From JAQBZY01 sp038117205 (lineage in GTDB: Bacteria; Pseudomonadota; Alphaproteobacteria; Rhodospirillales; Casp-alpha2): DNA of 64,000 nucleotides. The DNA is taken from positions 1 to 64,000 of the forward strand of contig JAYOFL010000011.1 in the NCBI GenBank assembly GCA_038117205.1, written 5' to 3'. Below are positions 17,059 to 25,732 of this stretch, piece by piece. The notes below the pieces were generated by a model. It searched no databases. It was not told the DNA's origin and saw only the letters and a list, made by a program, of their open reading frames with translations. A program made the position numbers and the translations under genes. Positions within the stretch are counted from its first letter, which is position 1, and the number at the start of each line of letters is the position of its first letter.

Positions 17059-17351
17059 GGCCGCTGCACCTCGTCACCGGCATGCTCGAAAGCAAGGACC
17101 CGCGCGGTTTCTTCCGGCCCTTCAAGGGCATCGCCGCCAGCGTGACGACGGTGACGATCCCGAACGAGAAGGCGGCGATCCCGGCCGACGCGCTCGCCGC
17201 CACCGCGGCGGAAATAGGATTGAACGCGACGCCCGCTGGCAGCGTGGCGGCGGCCGTGGACGGCGTCGTCCGGCGCGAGCGGGAGCCGGCGCGCCTGCTG
17301 ATCTGCGGCTCGCTCTATCTCGCCGGCGCCATTCTCCGCGAACACGCCTGA
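16056..17351 (+). CDS. folC: Bifunctional folylpolyglutamate / dihydrofolate synthase (intact copy)
   Basis: Adds glutamate to dihydropteroate and to folates, ATP-dependently. The 431-aa protein has the P-loop VTGTNGKGSVLAF, the folate-loop ITFFEITTAAAF, ENGLGGRLDATN, SLDHQNFLGDTLAKIAFEKAGIIK and the C-terminal-domain start LDGGHNPSAG. Start MTTSPASDD at 16056 mirrors the native accD-folC overlap. Only this copy is complete; residues 1-334 are identical to the truncated copy at 14734. Confidence 0.95.
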   Translation: MTTSPASDDILERLLTLHPKLVDLSLGRIERLLAALDHPERKLPPAVHVTGTNGKGSVLAFVRAMLEDAGYRVHVYISPHLARFHERIRLAGELISEPDLRDVLEHCERANGHLPITFFEITTAAAFVAFARTPADILLLENGLGGRLDATNVIERPLATAITPVSLDHQNFLGDTLAKIAFEKAGIIKRGVPCVLGPQPDEALKVIRARAGELSAPLIETPGGWTSERTPDGLTVTVGDKVLSLPAPVLAGPHQTANAGQAVALALALQGFELTEKNIAAGLANAQWPARLQRLKSGPVLDAVPADWEVWLDGGHNPSAGDAVSAHARAAWADRPLHLVTGMLESKDPRGFFRPFKGIAASVTTVTIPNEKAAIPADALAATAAEIGLNATPAGSVAAAVDGVVRREREPARLLICGSLYLAGAILREHA

Positions 17352-17405
17352 TCACCCGATCCGGCCGTCATCCGCCCCCTGGCATCACCGCCGCAAATTA
17401 GTTAT

Positions 17406-17426
17406 TGCGACTTATTAGCAGTTGCA
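17406..17426. promoter_or_regulatory. Inverted repeat, possible Fur-type operator
   Basis: TGCGACT and AGTTGCA are separated by 7 nt (one mismatch in 7 pairs), inside an AT-rich patch in an otherwise GC-rich gap and about 45 nt before the GTG start of the next gene. The shape and TTGC/TTAGC composition resemble alphaproteobacterial Fur-family sites, but the assignment is a guess. Confidence 0.35.
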
Positions 17427-17470
17427 TTAGCGTCGTCGGTATCGGTTGTGATAGGGCGGAGGGTGCGGTC

Positions 17471-17974
17471 GTGACGCTCAGAAAGATTTCCGGCGAAAGG
17501 TTCGAGGATCCGGCGGCGCGTTTCTGCGCCGGCGAGCGGCTCGTCATCGATGGCCTCAGGCTCTGGGCGGCGAGCCCGGATACGGTGCACTACATCGAGC
17601 GGCGCTTCCGGCTCGCCATCGGTATCGCCGGAGCCGAGCGGGCGATCCGGGGCCTGAAGATCCTGGCGTCGGTGCTGTCGCTGCACGCGCACCGGCCGGT
17701 CAAGCTGCACCGTCCGGGAAGCCTCAACGTGTCGGCGGACGAGCGCGCCGTCATCGCGCTCCTGGGAACGGCCGCGCGCGGCCACGCCAAGCATGGCTTC
17801 GCCCTCCTGACGTGGCTGCTGCCAGCGCACTGCCGGGGCACGGCGCTGGCGGCGGCGACGGAACTGGGGCGGGCGTTGGAGATCGGCGGCATCGGCATCG
17901 CGGCGCCGCGCGGCTGCATGGCGTTCGACCGGGGGCTGGCGCCCACCGCCGAACGGCTTCGTCTCATCGCTTAG
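17471..17974 (+). CDS. Hypothetical protein, unrecognised
   Basis: A 167-aa basic protein with no motif I recognise. It is Ala/Arg/Leu-rich, with a Gly/Ile-rich end (ALEIGGIGIAAPRGC), no signal peptide and no certain transmembrane helix. The coding case rests on a long open frame with normal GC-rich codon use and a position downstream of a palindromic AT-rich region. I prefer GTG 17471 (VTLRKISGERFEDP); the frame begins at 17405. A 205-aa frame on the opposite strand is judged a shadow. It lies between folC and a convergent channel gene. Confidence 0.5.
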   Translation: MTLRKISGERFEDPAARFCAGERLVIDGLRLWAASPDTVHYIERRFRLAIGIAGAERAIRGLKILASVLSLHAHRPVKLHRPGSLNVSADERAVIALLGTAARGHAKHGFALLTWLLPAHCRGTALAAATELGRALEIGGIGIAAPRGCMAFDRGLAPTAERLRLIA

Positions 17975-17990
17975 AACAGGTCTTAGGGAA

Positions 17991-19001
17991 TCAGCCGAAC
18001 TTGCCGCCGCCCCGGGCATGCGCCGGGCCGTCCGGCTCCGCCGGCGGGGTCTCGCTCAGGACCTGCCGGCCGCAGGTTTCGCAGGCGTCGAACTGGTGCG
18101 TCACCTTGCGGTAGCCGGCGCGCAGGATCGCCGCGGCCTCGGATTCGGTGAGGCCCAGGTCTTCCTGCATGGAGCGGAGTTGCGCCCGTTCGTCGGCGTC
18201 GACGACGCCATCCTCCAATACCCGCTCGACCAGTGTTTCGAACTTGCGGCGGCGCTTGTGCAACGCCTCGTTGAAGCCGGACGCCAGGATGCCGGCCGGC
18301 AGCGCCACCATGCCGACGCTGATGACGGCGACGACGGCGGCGCATATTCGCCCGATCAGCGTGAACGGCACCACGTCGCCGTAGCCGATGGTCGTCATGG
18401 TGACGATGGCCCACCAGAGCGCGTGCGGGATCGAGGCGAAGGCCTCCGGCTGCGCTTCGTGCTCGGCGAGATAGGTGACGCTGGCCGCCACGACGACCAG
18501 CATCAGGAGCACGAACAACGCCGCGCTGATGACCGGACCTTGGTCGCGCAGCACCTGGAACAGGAGGTTCATGGAGGACGCATAACGCGTCAGGCGGAAC
18601 GCCCGCATGAGCCGAAGCGCACGCAGCACCCGGAGATCGACGCCGATCAGGGACCCCAGATAGAACGGCAGGATGACGATCAGATCGATCAGGGCCATCG
18701 GCGTCAGCATGAAGCGGACGCGGCCCCAGATCGGATGCTGATACCGTTTCCTCGGATCGGCGGAAGCCGCCCAGACACGGAGCAGGTATTCCACCGTGAA
18801 GACGGAGACCGAGAAGATCTCGAAGGCGTCGAAGGCGGTCTTGTGGGCGGCATAGACCGCCGGCATGGACTCGATGACGACGGCGATGACGTTGAGTGAA
18901 ATCAGCACGATCAGGCCGACGTCGATGGCGCGCGCGAACGGCGTCTCGCTGTGCCCGGCGTCGAGGAGATGGAAGACCCGCTGCTTCATGGCCTGTTGCA
19001 T
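17991..19001 (-). CDS. Voltage-gated potassium channel (six-helix Kv type)
   Basis: A 336-aa inner-membrane channel. Six helices are visible: S1-S3 in the first half, an S4 sensor with regularly spaced Arg (RVLRALRLMRAFRLTR), then pore helix and filter TMTTIGYGDVVP before S6. The cytoplasmic tail has an acidic helical stretch (VERVLEDGVVDADERAQL, resembling TerB- or SHOCT-like tails) and one CxxC (FDACETCGRQV), which is unusual. Potassium selectivity follows from the TIGYGD filter. Confidence 0.9.
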   Translation of the reverse strand: MQQAMKQRVFHLLDAGHSETPFARAIDVGLIVLISLNVIAVVIESMPAVYAAHKTAFDAFEIFSVSVFTVEYLLRVWAASADPRKRYQHPIWGRVRFMLTPMALIDLIVILPFYLGSLIGVDLRVLRALRLMRAFRLTRYASSMNLLFQVLRDQGPVISAALFVLLMLVVVAASVTYLAEHEAQPEAFASIPHALWWAIVTMTTIGYGDVVPFTLIGRICAAVVAVISVGMVALPAGILASGFNEALHKRRRKFETLVERVLEDGVVDADERAQLRSMQEDLGLTESEAAAILRAGYRKVTHQFDACETCGRQVLSETPPAEPDGPAHARGGGKFG

Positions 19002-19058
19002 GCGGGGAGCCTAACCGGAACTGCCGAAATCGCAAATAGGTTGCATTGTTACGCTTGG

Positions 19059-19439
19059 TTACGGGCGCCGGAACGCGGCGACGGCGAAGGCGAGCCAACC
19101 CGCCATCAGGCTCATGCCGCCGATGGGCGCCAATCCCGTGATCAAGACCTCGCCGGTCTTGCCGAAGACGTAGAGCGACCCGGAAAAGCCGAAAATGCCG
19201 AAGGCGAACAGCAGCGCGGCGAGGCCGAGCAGCCTGGACGTCATGCCCTGCCGCCGCTCCATCAGCATGGCGACGGCGACGAGGGCGAGCGTATGCCAGA
19301 ACTGGTAGGCGACACCGGTCTCCCAGGCGCGCCGCATCACCTCGTCGCCGGTGAGGCCGTGCGCCCCATAGGCGCCGAGGCCGACCGCCGCGCACCCGCT
19401 CACGCCGGCCAACGCGAGAATCCAGCGGCCGGCGCTCAC
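19059..19439 (-). CDS. DUF423 family membrane protein
   Basis: A 126-aa protein with about four transmembrane helices and the DUF423/YgdD signatures GLGAYGAHGL near the N-terminus, YQFWHTLALV and FSGSLYVFGKTG. Its function is unknown in any organism I can name. The start is GTG 19439, overlapping the stop of the upstream dehydrogenase by 4 nt, so it is the last gene of a three-gene operon. Confidence 0.9.
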   Translation of the reverse strand: MSAGRWILALAGVSGCAAVGLGAYGAHGLTGDEVMRRAWETGVAYQFWHTLALVAVAMLMERRQGMTSRLLGLAALLFAFGIFGFSGSLYVFGKTGEVLITGLAPIGGMSLMAGWLAFAVAAFRRP

Positions 19440-20260
19440 GATAGCGGCTCCAATTCGCGGATGGCGGCGACCACCGCGTCCTCGAAGGCGTGCGACCCCG
19501 CACTCTCGCTGCCGACGGCGTCGATGAAGCTCATGACGTCCTTCTCCAGGATTCCCATGGTGTTGCCGGGCTCGTAGCCTTCCCGCGCCCAGTCGATCCG
19601 CTCGATGTTGTCGCCGTACCAGGTGCTGCCGGAACTGGTGCGCATGACCTCCAGCAGTGTCGCCGCCTGGATGCCGTAAGGGGCGGCGCCCTTGAGGGCG
19701 TGCCGGACCGCGACGACGCCGGCCGCGGCGCAGAGATTGTTGGCGACCTTGCAGGCCGCACCCGCGCCGGTCGGCCCGAGATGATGGATGACGCCGCCCA
19801 TGGCTTCAAACGCCGGCATCAGGGCGCGCACGCGTTCCGCGTCGCCGCCCAACATGAAGGTCAACGTGCCCTGCCGCGCCCGATACGGCGCGCCCGACAT
19901 GGGGGCGTCGATCACCGTGACGTTCGGCCCCGCCTTCTCGGCCAAGGCGACGACGGCGCGGGGCGAAAGGGTCGAGGACAGCACCAGCGTGGCGGGCCGC
20001 GCATTTCCCTTGAGGATCGCTTGCGCGCCGAACAACAGGTCTTCCGTCTGCGGCACGTCGCGCACCACCGAAATCACCGTTTCGCAGCGCGCCGCGAAGT
20101 CGGCCGGGTCCTGGATCATGCGGGGTGCGAAGGCGCCGAATTCGGCGGCCGGGCGGACGTCGAAACCCCAAGTGTCGAAACCCGCCGCCAACAGGCGCTC
20201 CGCCATCGGCAGGCCCATGGCGCCGCAGCCGGCGACGCCGATGCGGCGGCGCTCCGTCAT
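19436..20260 (-). CDS. NAD(P)-dependent beta-hydroxyacid dehydrogenase family (3-hydroxyisobutyrate dehydrogenase-like)
   Basis: A 274-aa protein. The Rossmann motif is GVAGCGAMGLPMAERLL at the N-terminus; DAPMSGAPYRARQGTLTFMLGG is the substrate loop and VANNLCAAAGVVA contains the family's catalytic-lysine region (CKVANN). It probably oxidises a beta-hydroxyacid or reduces a semialdehyde; the substrate is not determinable. ATG 20260 overlaps the upstream C26 hydrolase stop by ATGA. The open frame above this start belongs to that gene in another frame. Confidence 0.88.
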   Translation of the reverse strand: MTERRRIGVAGCGAMGLPMAERLLAAGFDTWGFDVRPAAEFGAFAPRMIQDPADFAARCETVISVVRDVPQTEDLLFGAQAILKGNARPATLVLSSTLSPRAVVALAEKAGPNVTVIDAPMSGAPYRARQGTLTFMLGGDAERVRALMPAFEAMGGVIHHLGPTGAGAACKVANNLCAAAGVVAVRHALKGAAPYGIQAATLLEVMRTSSGSTWYGDNIERIDWAREGYEPGNTMGILEKDVMSFIDAVGSESAGSHAFEDAVVAAIRELEPLS

Positions 20261-20976
20261 GCCGGCTTGCCGCCCGCCGCCACCAGGGACTGGAACAGGC
20301 GGAAGTTCGGATCGCCGTCCTTCAAAAAAAATTCCGGGTGCCACTGGACGCCCAAGGCGAAGCGCCGGTCCGGGAGCTCGATCGCCTCGATCACGCCGTC
20401 CGGCGCCGTGGCGGTGACGGCGATGTCCGCCGGCACGTCCCGGAGCGCCTCGTTGTGCGCAGTGTTCACGTCGATGCGCGTCGCGCCGAAGATGCTGTGC
20501 AGGCGGCTGCCGGCGACGATGTCGACCGCATGCGCGGTCTGTTCGGCCGGCTTCTCGTTTAAATGGTCGACGGCGCAGTCGAGGTTGCTGCGGATGTCTT
20601 CCCACACCGTGGCGCCGCGGGCCACCGCCATCACCTGCATGCCGGCGCAGATGCCGAGCGTCGGCAGGTCGCGCTTGAGCGCGTCCGTCATCAGCGTGCG
20701 CTCGAAGGCGTAGCGGGGATGCACGGCGGCGCCGTTGGCGGGCTTGCCGTAGACCTCCGGCGGGAACGGGTAGAAGCCGCCCGGCACGATCAGGCCGCCG
20801 AGCGCGTCGAGATAGGCGGCGCGGGCGTCCTCGATATAGGGGATGCCGACCGGCAGGCCGCCCGCCTTCCACACCGCGTCGAAGTACGCGGTGCGGAGCG
20901 CGTAGTGCGGCCGTTTCGAGAACGAGCCGGCCTCTTCATAGTCGAGCAGGATGCCGATGAGCGGTCGCGCGGTCAT
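20257..20976 (-). CDS. Class C26 gamma-glutamyl hydrolase family (PuuD-like amidotransferase)
   Basis: A 239-aa glutamine-amidotransferase-fold hydrolase. The nucleophile elbow is LGICAGMQVM and the catalytic His and Glu are in GVQWHPEFF. LIVPGGFYPFPPEVY precedes the active site. It resembles gamma-glutamyl-GABA hydrolases, which release gamma-linked glutamate from amines. First gene of an operon with the dehydrogenase and DUF423 gene, which suggests amine or amino-acid-derived substrate use; that is inference. Confidence 0.85.
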   Translation of the reverse strand: MTARPLIGILLDYEEAGSFSKRPHYALRTAYFDAVWKAGGLPVGIPYIEDARAAYLDALGGLIVPGGFYPFPPEVYGKPANGAAVHPRYAFERTLMTDALKRDLPTLGICAGMQVMAVARGATVWEDIRSNLDCAVDHLNEKPAEQTAHAVDIVAGSRLHSIFGATRIDVNTAHNEALRDVPADIAVTATAPDGVIEAIELPDRRFALGVQWHPEFFLKDGDPNFRLFQSLVAAGGKPA

Positions 20977-21032
20977 GCGCCGAATCTACCGGGCGGCCGG
21001 GCGTTTGCAAAGCGGGGCGAAATCATATCAAT

Positions 21033-21062
21033 CGTCGCCCCGGGCTCGACCCGGGGCCCATG
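21033..21062. repeat. REP-type palindrome, left member of an inverted pair
   Basis: Stem GCCCCGGG / CCCGGGGC around a 5-nt loop, beginning CGTC and ending CCCA. It is the same family as the copies at 21143, 48977 and 49040. Confidence 0.75.
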
Positions 21063-21142
21063 TTCGCACGGCATCGAAAAGCCCCAACGGATTCCAGGGC
21101 ATTCTGGAATCACGCGGTCTCCCGCGTTGCGCCGGAGTCCGT

Positions 21143-21171
21143 ATGGACCCCGGAACAAGTCCGGGGTGACG
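21143..21171. repeat. REP-type palindrome, right member of an inverted pair
   Basis: Stem CCCCGGA / TCCGGGG, beginning TGGA and ending GTGACG, so inverted with respect to the copy at 21033. It lies 11 bp past the gltB stop and could form a 3' stem on its transcript. Confidence 0.75.
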
Positions 21172-21181
21172 AGAAGGGGAA

Positions 21182-24100
21182 TCACCCCACCGTCTTGAGC
21201 GCGGCTTCCGCCTCCATGCCGAGCGGATGTTCGAGCCGGTTGAGCATTTCCTTCGGCACCACCTGCCAGAACTTCGGCAACTGGCGGCGCCAGTCGTTGA
21301 GGATGCGCCCGGCGTGCCGGGATTCGGTGCGGGTCACGTGCTCCTCGATCAGGGACCTGAGGACGTCCGCCCAATGGTCCGTCTCGATGCGCCGCCGGAT
21401 CACCGTCTCCGGGTTCACCATGTTGGCGAAGGCGTCGTCCGGGTCGTAGACGAAGGCCATGCCGCCGGTCATGCCGGCGCCGAAGTTGGGGCCGACGGCG
21501 CCCAAGATCGCGACCGTGCCGGCGGTCATGTACTCGCAGCCGTTCGAGCCGCAACCCTCGACCACGGCGACGGCGCCGGAGTTGCGCACGCAGAACCGCT
21601 CCCCGGCCTGGCCGGCGGCGAACAGCCGTCCCGCCGTTGCACCATAGAGGACCGTGTTGCCGGCGATGGTGTTCTTCTCGCTTTCGAGCGGGCTCGAGAC
21701 CGGCGGGCGCAGCACGACGATGCCGCCCGAGAGCCCCTTGCCGACGTAGTCGTTGGCGTCGCCGAGCACTTCGATCGTCAGGCCTTGCACCGCGAAGGCG
21801 GCGAGCGACTGTCCGGCGGAGCCCCGGAGCCGCACCGTCAGGTGCCCGTGCTCCAGCGCCGACATGCCGAACTTTCGCGTGATCAGCGAACTGGTACGGG
21901 CGCCGACGGCCCGGTGCGTGTTGCGGACCGCATAGGTGAGCTGCATCTTCTCGCCGTGCTCGAAGGTCGGGCGGGCGTCGGCGATGATCTGCGCGTCCAG
22001 CGTGTCCGGCGCCTCGTTCCGGCCGGTGCCGGCGTAGTAACGCGGATGGCCGCCGGAATCGGCCCGCTGCAACAGCGGGTTCAGGTCCAGATCATCCAGG
22101 TGCGCCGCGCCCCGGCTCACCTGCGCCAGCAAGTCCGAGCGCCCGGTGATGTCCTGCAGGCTGGCGTAGCCGAGCGACGCCAGGATTTCCGACACCTCCT
22201 CGGCGACGAAGGTGAAGAGGTTCACGACCTTTTCCGGCGTGCCGGTGAACTTGGCGCGGAGCCGTTCGTCCTGCGTGCAGACGCCGACCGGGCAGGTATT
22301 GGAATGACACTGCCTGACCATGATGCAGCCCATGGCAACCAGCGACGCGGTGCCGATGCCGAACTCGTCGGCGCCCAGCATGGCGGCCATGACGACGTCG
22401 CGGCCGGTCTTGATGCCGCCGTCGACGCGGAGCTTCACCTTGTGGCGGAGCCGGTTGAGCGTCAGCACTTGGTTCGCTTCGGAGAGGCCCATCTCCCACG
22501 GGATGCCGGCGTACTTGATGGAGCTTTGCGGGCTCGCGCCGGTGCCGCCGTCGTGCCCGGAAATCAGGATCACGTCGGCCTTGGCCTTTGCGACGCCCGC
22601 CGCGATGGTGCCGACGCCGGAGCGCGCCACCAGCTTCACGCAGACACTGGCGTCCGGGTTGATCTGCTTGAGGTCGTAGATGAGCTGCGCCAGATCCTCG
22701 ATGGAATAGATGTCGTGGTGCGGCGGCGGGCTGATCAGCGTCACGCCCTCGGTCGAATGACGCAGCTTGGCGATCATCGACGACACCTTGAAGCCAGGCA
22801 ACTGGCCGCCTTCACCGGGCTTGGCGCCCTGCGCGACCTTGATTTCGATCTCGCGGCAGTTGTTGAGATACTCCGCCGTCACGCCGAAGCGCCCGGACGC
22901 GATCTGCTTGATGGCGCTTGACGGATTATCGCCGTTCGGGCGCGGATGGAAGCGCGCCGGGTCCTCGCCGCCCTCGCCGGAATCCGACTTGGCGCCGATG
23001 CGGTTCATGGCGATGGATAGGGTCTCGTGCGCTTCCGGGCTCAAGGCGCCGAGCGATATGCCGGGCGCGACGAGGCGCTTGCGGATTTCAGTGACGCTCT
23101 GCACCGCGTCCACCGAGACCGGTTTCCGGTCCGGCTTGAAGTCCAGGAGATCGCGCAGAAAGATCGGCGCCCGCGCATGCACGCCGGCGCTGTAGGTCTT
23201 GTAGAGGGTGAAGGATTCGGAGCCCACCGCCCTTTGCAGCATGTGGATCAACTGGCCGTCGTGGCCGTGCCGCTCGCCGCTGGCGCGCATCTTGTAGAAG
23301 CCGCCGACGGGCAGCGGGACCGCGCCGGCGTCGTAGGCGGCCCGGTGCATCTCGGCGAGTTTGCGTTTGATGCCGACGAGCCCTATGCCGGAAATGCGCG
23401 ACGACATGCCGGGGAAGAACTCGGCCACCAGCGCGCGGCTCAGCCCCACCGCCTCGAAGCAGTAGCCGCCCCGGTACGAACTCAGGACACCGATGCCCAT
23501 CTTCGACATGATCTTCAAGAGGCCCTGGTCGATGGCGTCCTTGAAGTTGTCGATGGCCCGGTCCGGCGTGAGATCGCCCAAAAGGCCGCGCCGGTGCCGG
23601 TCGTAGATAGCTTCCTCGGCGAGATAGGCGTTGACCGTCGTCGAGCCGACGCCGATCAGCACCGCGAAGTAATGCACGTCCAGGCATTCCGCCGAGCGGA
23701 CGTTGATCGAGGTGAAGGTGCGGAGCCCTTCGCGCACCAGGTGCGTGTGCACGCCGGCGGCGGCCAGGATCATCGGCAAGGGCGCGTGCGTTTCGTCGAC
23801 CGCCTCGTCGGTGAGGACGATGTGCGTCTTGCCGGCGCGGACGGCGGCCTCTGCCTCGGCGCGGACCCGGTCCAGCGCGCGGGCGAGCGCACCCGTACCG
23901 ACCGGATCGAAGGTGCAGTCGATCTCGGCGGCGGTGTCGCCCATGTAGCGGCGCATGGCCGCGAAGGCGGCGTTCGTCAGCACGGGACTGTCCAGTTGCA
24001 GCAGATCGCACTGGGTCGGGTTCTCGTCGAGGATGTTGCCGAGGTTGCCGAGGCGCGTGCGGATGGTCATGACGCGCCGCTCGCGCAGGCTGTCGATCGG

Positions 24101-25732
24101 CGGGTTCGTCACCTGGCTGAAGGCCTGGCGGAAGAAATGATGCAGGCCGCGATAGCGGTCCGACAGAACCGCCAGCGGCGCATCGTCGCCCATGGAGCCG
24201 ACGGCTTCCTTGGCGCCTTCCGCCATCGGCTGCAGGATGACTTCCATGTCCTCCATGCTGAGGCCGAAGCAATGCTGCCATCGGCGCAACTCCTCCGCCG
24301 ACATGACCGGGCCGTTGCAGCCGGGCTTGTCGACGATGTCGTCCAACACCTCGATCCGTTCCGCCCATTCCTCGAACGGCCGGCGCGCCGCCAGCATGTC
24401 CTTAAGCTCCCGGTCGCGGTAGAAGCGCCCGCTGTCGAGATCGACGCCGATGATGCCGCCGGGACCGACCCGGCCCTTCTCGGTGACGCGGGCTTCCGGG
24501 ATTTCGACGAGACCGGCTTCCGAGCCGATGACGATCAGCCCGTCGTCGGTGACGACATAGCGCATGGGGCGGAGGCCGTTGCGGTCGAGACCGGCGACGA
24601 CCCAGCGGCCGTCGGTGGCGCAGATCGCGGCGGGGCCGTCCCACGGCTCCAGCACGCTGTTGCAGTACGAGAACATGGCCTCGTGCGCCGACGGCATGGT
24701 CTTGTTCTGGGCGATGGATTCCGGGATCGTCATCGCCTTCACCATCGGCGCGTCGCGTCCGGCGCGGCAAAGCAGCTCGAACACGGCGTCCAAGGATTCC
24801 GAATCCGAGCTTCCCGGCTGCACGATCGGCTTCAAATCCTCGATCGAGTCGCCGAACAGCGGCGAGGCCATCTTCGGTTCGTGCGCCGTCATCAGTTTGA
24901 CGTTGCCGGTGATGGTGTTGATCTCGCCGTTGTGCGCCAGCATGCGGAACGGCTGCGCCAGGCGCCACGTCGGGAACGTGTTGGTCGAGTAGCGCTGGTG
25001 GTAGATCGCGAAGTTGGAGACGAAACGCTCGTCCAGCAGATCCGGATAGAACGCCGTCAACTGCTCGGCCAGGAACATGCCCTTGTAGACGATGGAGCGG
25101 CAGGACAGCGAGCAGATGTAGAAATCCGTGATGTGCGCCGCCAGGACGCGGCGCTCGATCTGCCGGCGCATGACGTAGAGCTCGCGCTCGAAATCGTCGG
25201 ACGCCACGTCGGGGCCGGTCGCCAGCATCAACTGTTCGATTTCCGGCCGGGTTGCGTTCGCCTTTTCGCCGATGACGTCGACGTCGATCGGCACCTGCCG
25301 CCAGCCGTGAATGTGATAGCCGGCCTTGAGCACTTCCGTCTCGACGATGGAGCGGCAACGCTCCTGCGCGCCGAGGTCCGTCTTCGGCAGGAAGATCATG
25401 CCGACGGCGATACGGCCGTCGCCCGGTTCGTGTCCGGTGTGGCGGATGTGCTCCCTGAAGAATTCCTGTGGAATCTGCACGTGAATGCCGGCGCCGTCGC
25501 CGGTCTTGCCGTCGGCGTCGACCGCGCCCCGGTGCCAGAGCTTGCCGAGCGCGGCGATGCCGGCCTCGACGACGCGCCTGGACGGCTTGCCGTCCAAGGA
25601 CGCGATCAGGCCGACGCCGCAAGACGAATGTTCCTGCATCGGATCGTACATGCCGTCCTGGGCGAGCCGTTCGCTCTCGGCCCGCCAGCGGGCGGCGAAC
25701 GCGGCGCCGGTTTCGAAGGTTGCCAACGTCAT
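21182..25732 (-). CDS. gltB: Glutamate synthase [NADPH] large chain
   Basis: Moves the glutamine amide to 2-oxoglutarate, making two glutamates, together with GltD. The 1,516-aa chain is full length. A 37-residue propeptide precedes the Ntn nucleophile Cys38 (QEHSSCGVGL). The amidotransferase, central, FMN-binding synthase (PPPHHDIYSIEDLAQLI, ISGHDGGTGASP) and glycine-rich C-terminal domains follow in order. The 3Fe-4S cysteines are in CIMVRQCHSNTCPVGVC. ATG 25732 overlaps the GFA gene by ATGA; the open frame above it is not GltB. Confidence 0.98.
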   Translation of the reverse strand: MTLATFETGAAFAARWRAESERLAQDGMYDPMQEHSSCGVGLIASLDGKPSRRVVEAGIAALGKLWHRGAVDADGKTGDGAGIHVQIPQEFFREHIRHTGHEPGDGRIAVGMIFLPKTDLGAQERCRSIVETEVLKAGYHIHGWRQVPIDVDVIGEKANATRPEIEQLMLATGPDVASDDFERELYVMRRQIERRVLAAHITDFYICSLSCRSIVYKGMFLAEQLTAFYPDLLDERFVSNFAIYHQRYSTNTFPTWRLAQPFRMLAHNGEINTITGNVKLMTAHEPKMASPLFGDSIEDLKPIVQPGSSDSESLDAVFELLCRAGRDAPMVKAMTIPESIAQNKTMPSAHEAMFSYCNSVLEPWDGPAAICATDGRWVVAGLDRNGLRPMRYVVTDDGLIVIGSEAGLVEIPEARVTEKGRVGPGGIIGVDLDSGRFYRDRELKDMLAARRPFEEWAERIEVLDDIVDKPGCNGPVMSAEELRRWQHCFGLSMEDMEVILQPMAEGAKEAVGSMGDDAPLAVLSDRYRGLHHFFRQAFSQVTNPPIDSLRERRVMTIRTRLGNLGNILDENPTQCDLLQLDSPVLTNAAFAAMRRYMGDTAAEIDCTFDPVGTGALARALDRVRAEAEAAVRAGKTHIVLTDEAVDETHAPLPMILAAAGVHTHLVREGLRTFTSINVRSAECLDVHYFAVLIGVGSTTVNAYLAEEAIYDRHRRGLLGDLTPDRAIDNFKDAIDQGLLKIMSKMGIGVLSSYRGGYCFEAVGLSRALVAEFFPGMSSRISGIGLVGIKRKLAEMHRAAYDAGAVPLPVGGFYKMRASGERHGHDGQLIHMLQRAVGSESFTLYKTYSAGVHARAPIFLRDLLDFKPDRKPVSVDAVQSVTEIRKRLVAPGISLGALSPEAHETLSIAMNRIGAKSDSGEGGEDPARFHPRPNGDNPSSAIKQIASGRFGVTAEYLNNCREIEIKVAQGAKPGEGGQLPGFKVSSMIAKLRHSTEGVTLISPPPHHDIYSIEDLAQLIYDLKQINPDASVCVKLVARSGVGTIAAGVAKAKADVILISGHDGGTGASPQSSIKYAGIPWEMGLSEANQVLTLNRLRHKVKLRVDGGIKTGRDVVMAAMLGADEFGIGTASLVAMGCIMVRQCHSNTCPVGVCTQDERLRAKFTGTPEKVVNLFTFVAEEVSEILASLGYASLQDITGRSDLLAQVSRGAAHLDDLDLNPLLQRADSGGHPRYYAGTGRNEAPDTLDAQIIADARPTFEHGEKMQLTYAVRNTHRAVGARTSSLITRKFGMSALEHGHLTVRLRGSAGQSLAAFAVQGLTIEVLGDANDYVGKGLSGGIVVLRPPVSSPLESEKNTIAGNTVLYGATAGRLFAAGQAGERFCVRNSGAVAVVEGCGSNGCEYMTAGTVAILGAVGPNFGAGMTGGMAFVYDPDDAFANMVNPETVIRRRIETDHWADVLRSLIEEHVTRTESRHAGRILNDWRRQLPKFWQVVPKEMLNRLEHPLGMEAEAALKTVG

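Noticed and set aside
17402..18019. A 205-codon frame opposite the 17471 gene
   Set aside because: Its start is far from any ribosome site and the product is low-complexity Arg/Asp. The plus frame has the better start and an operator-like site.
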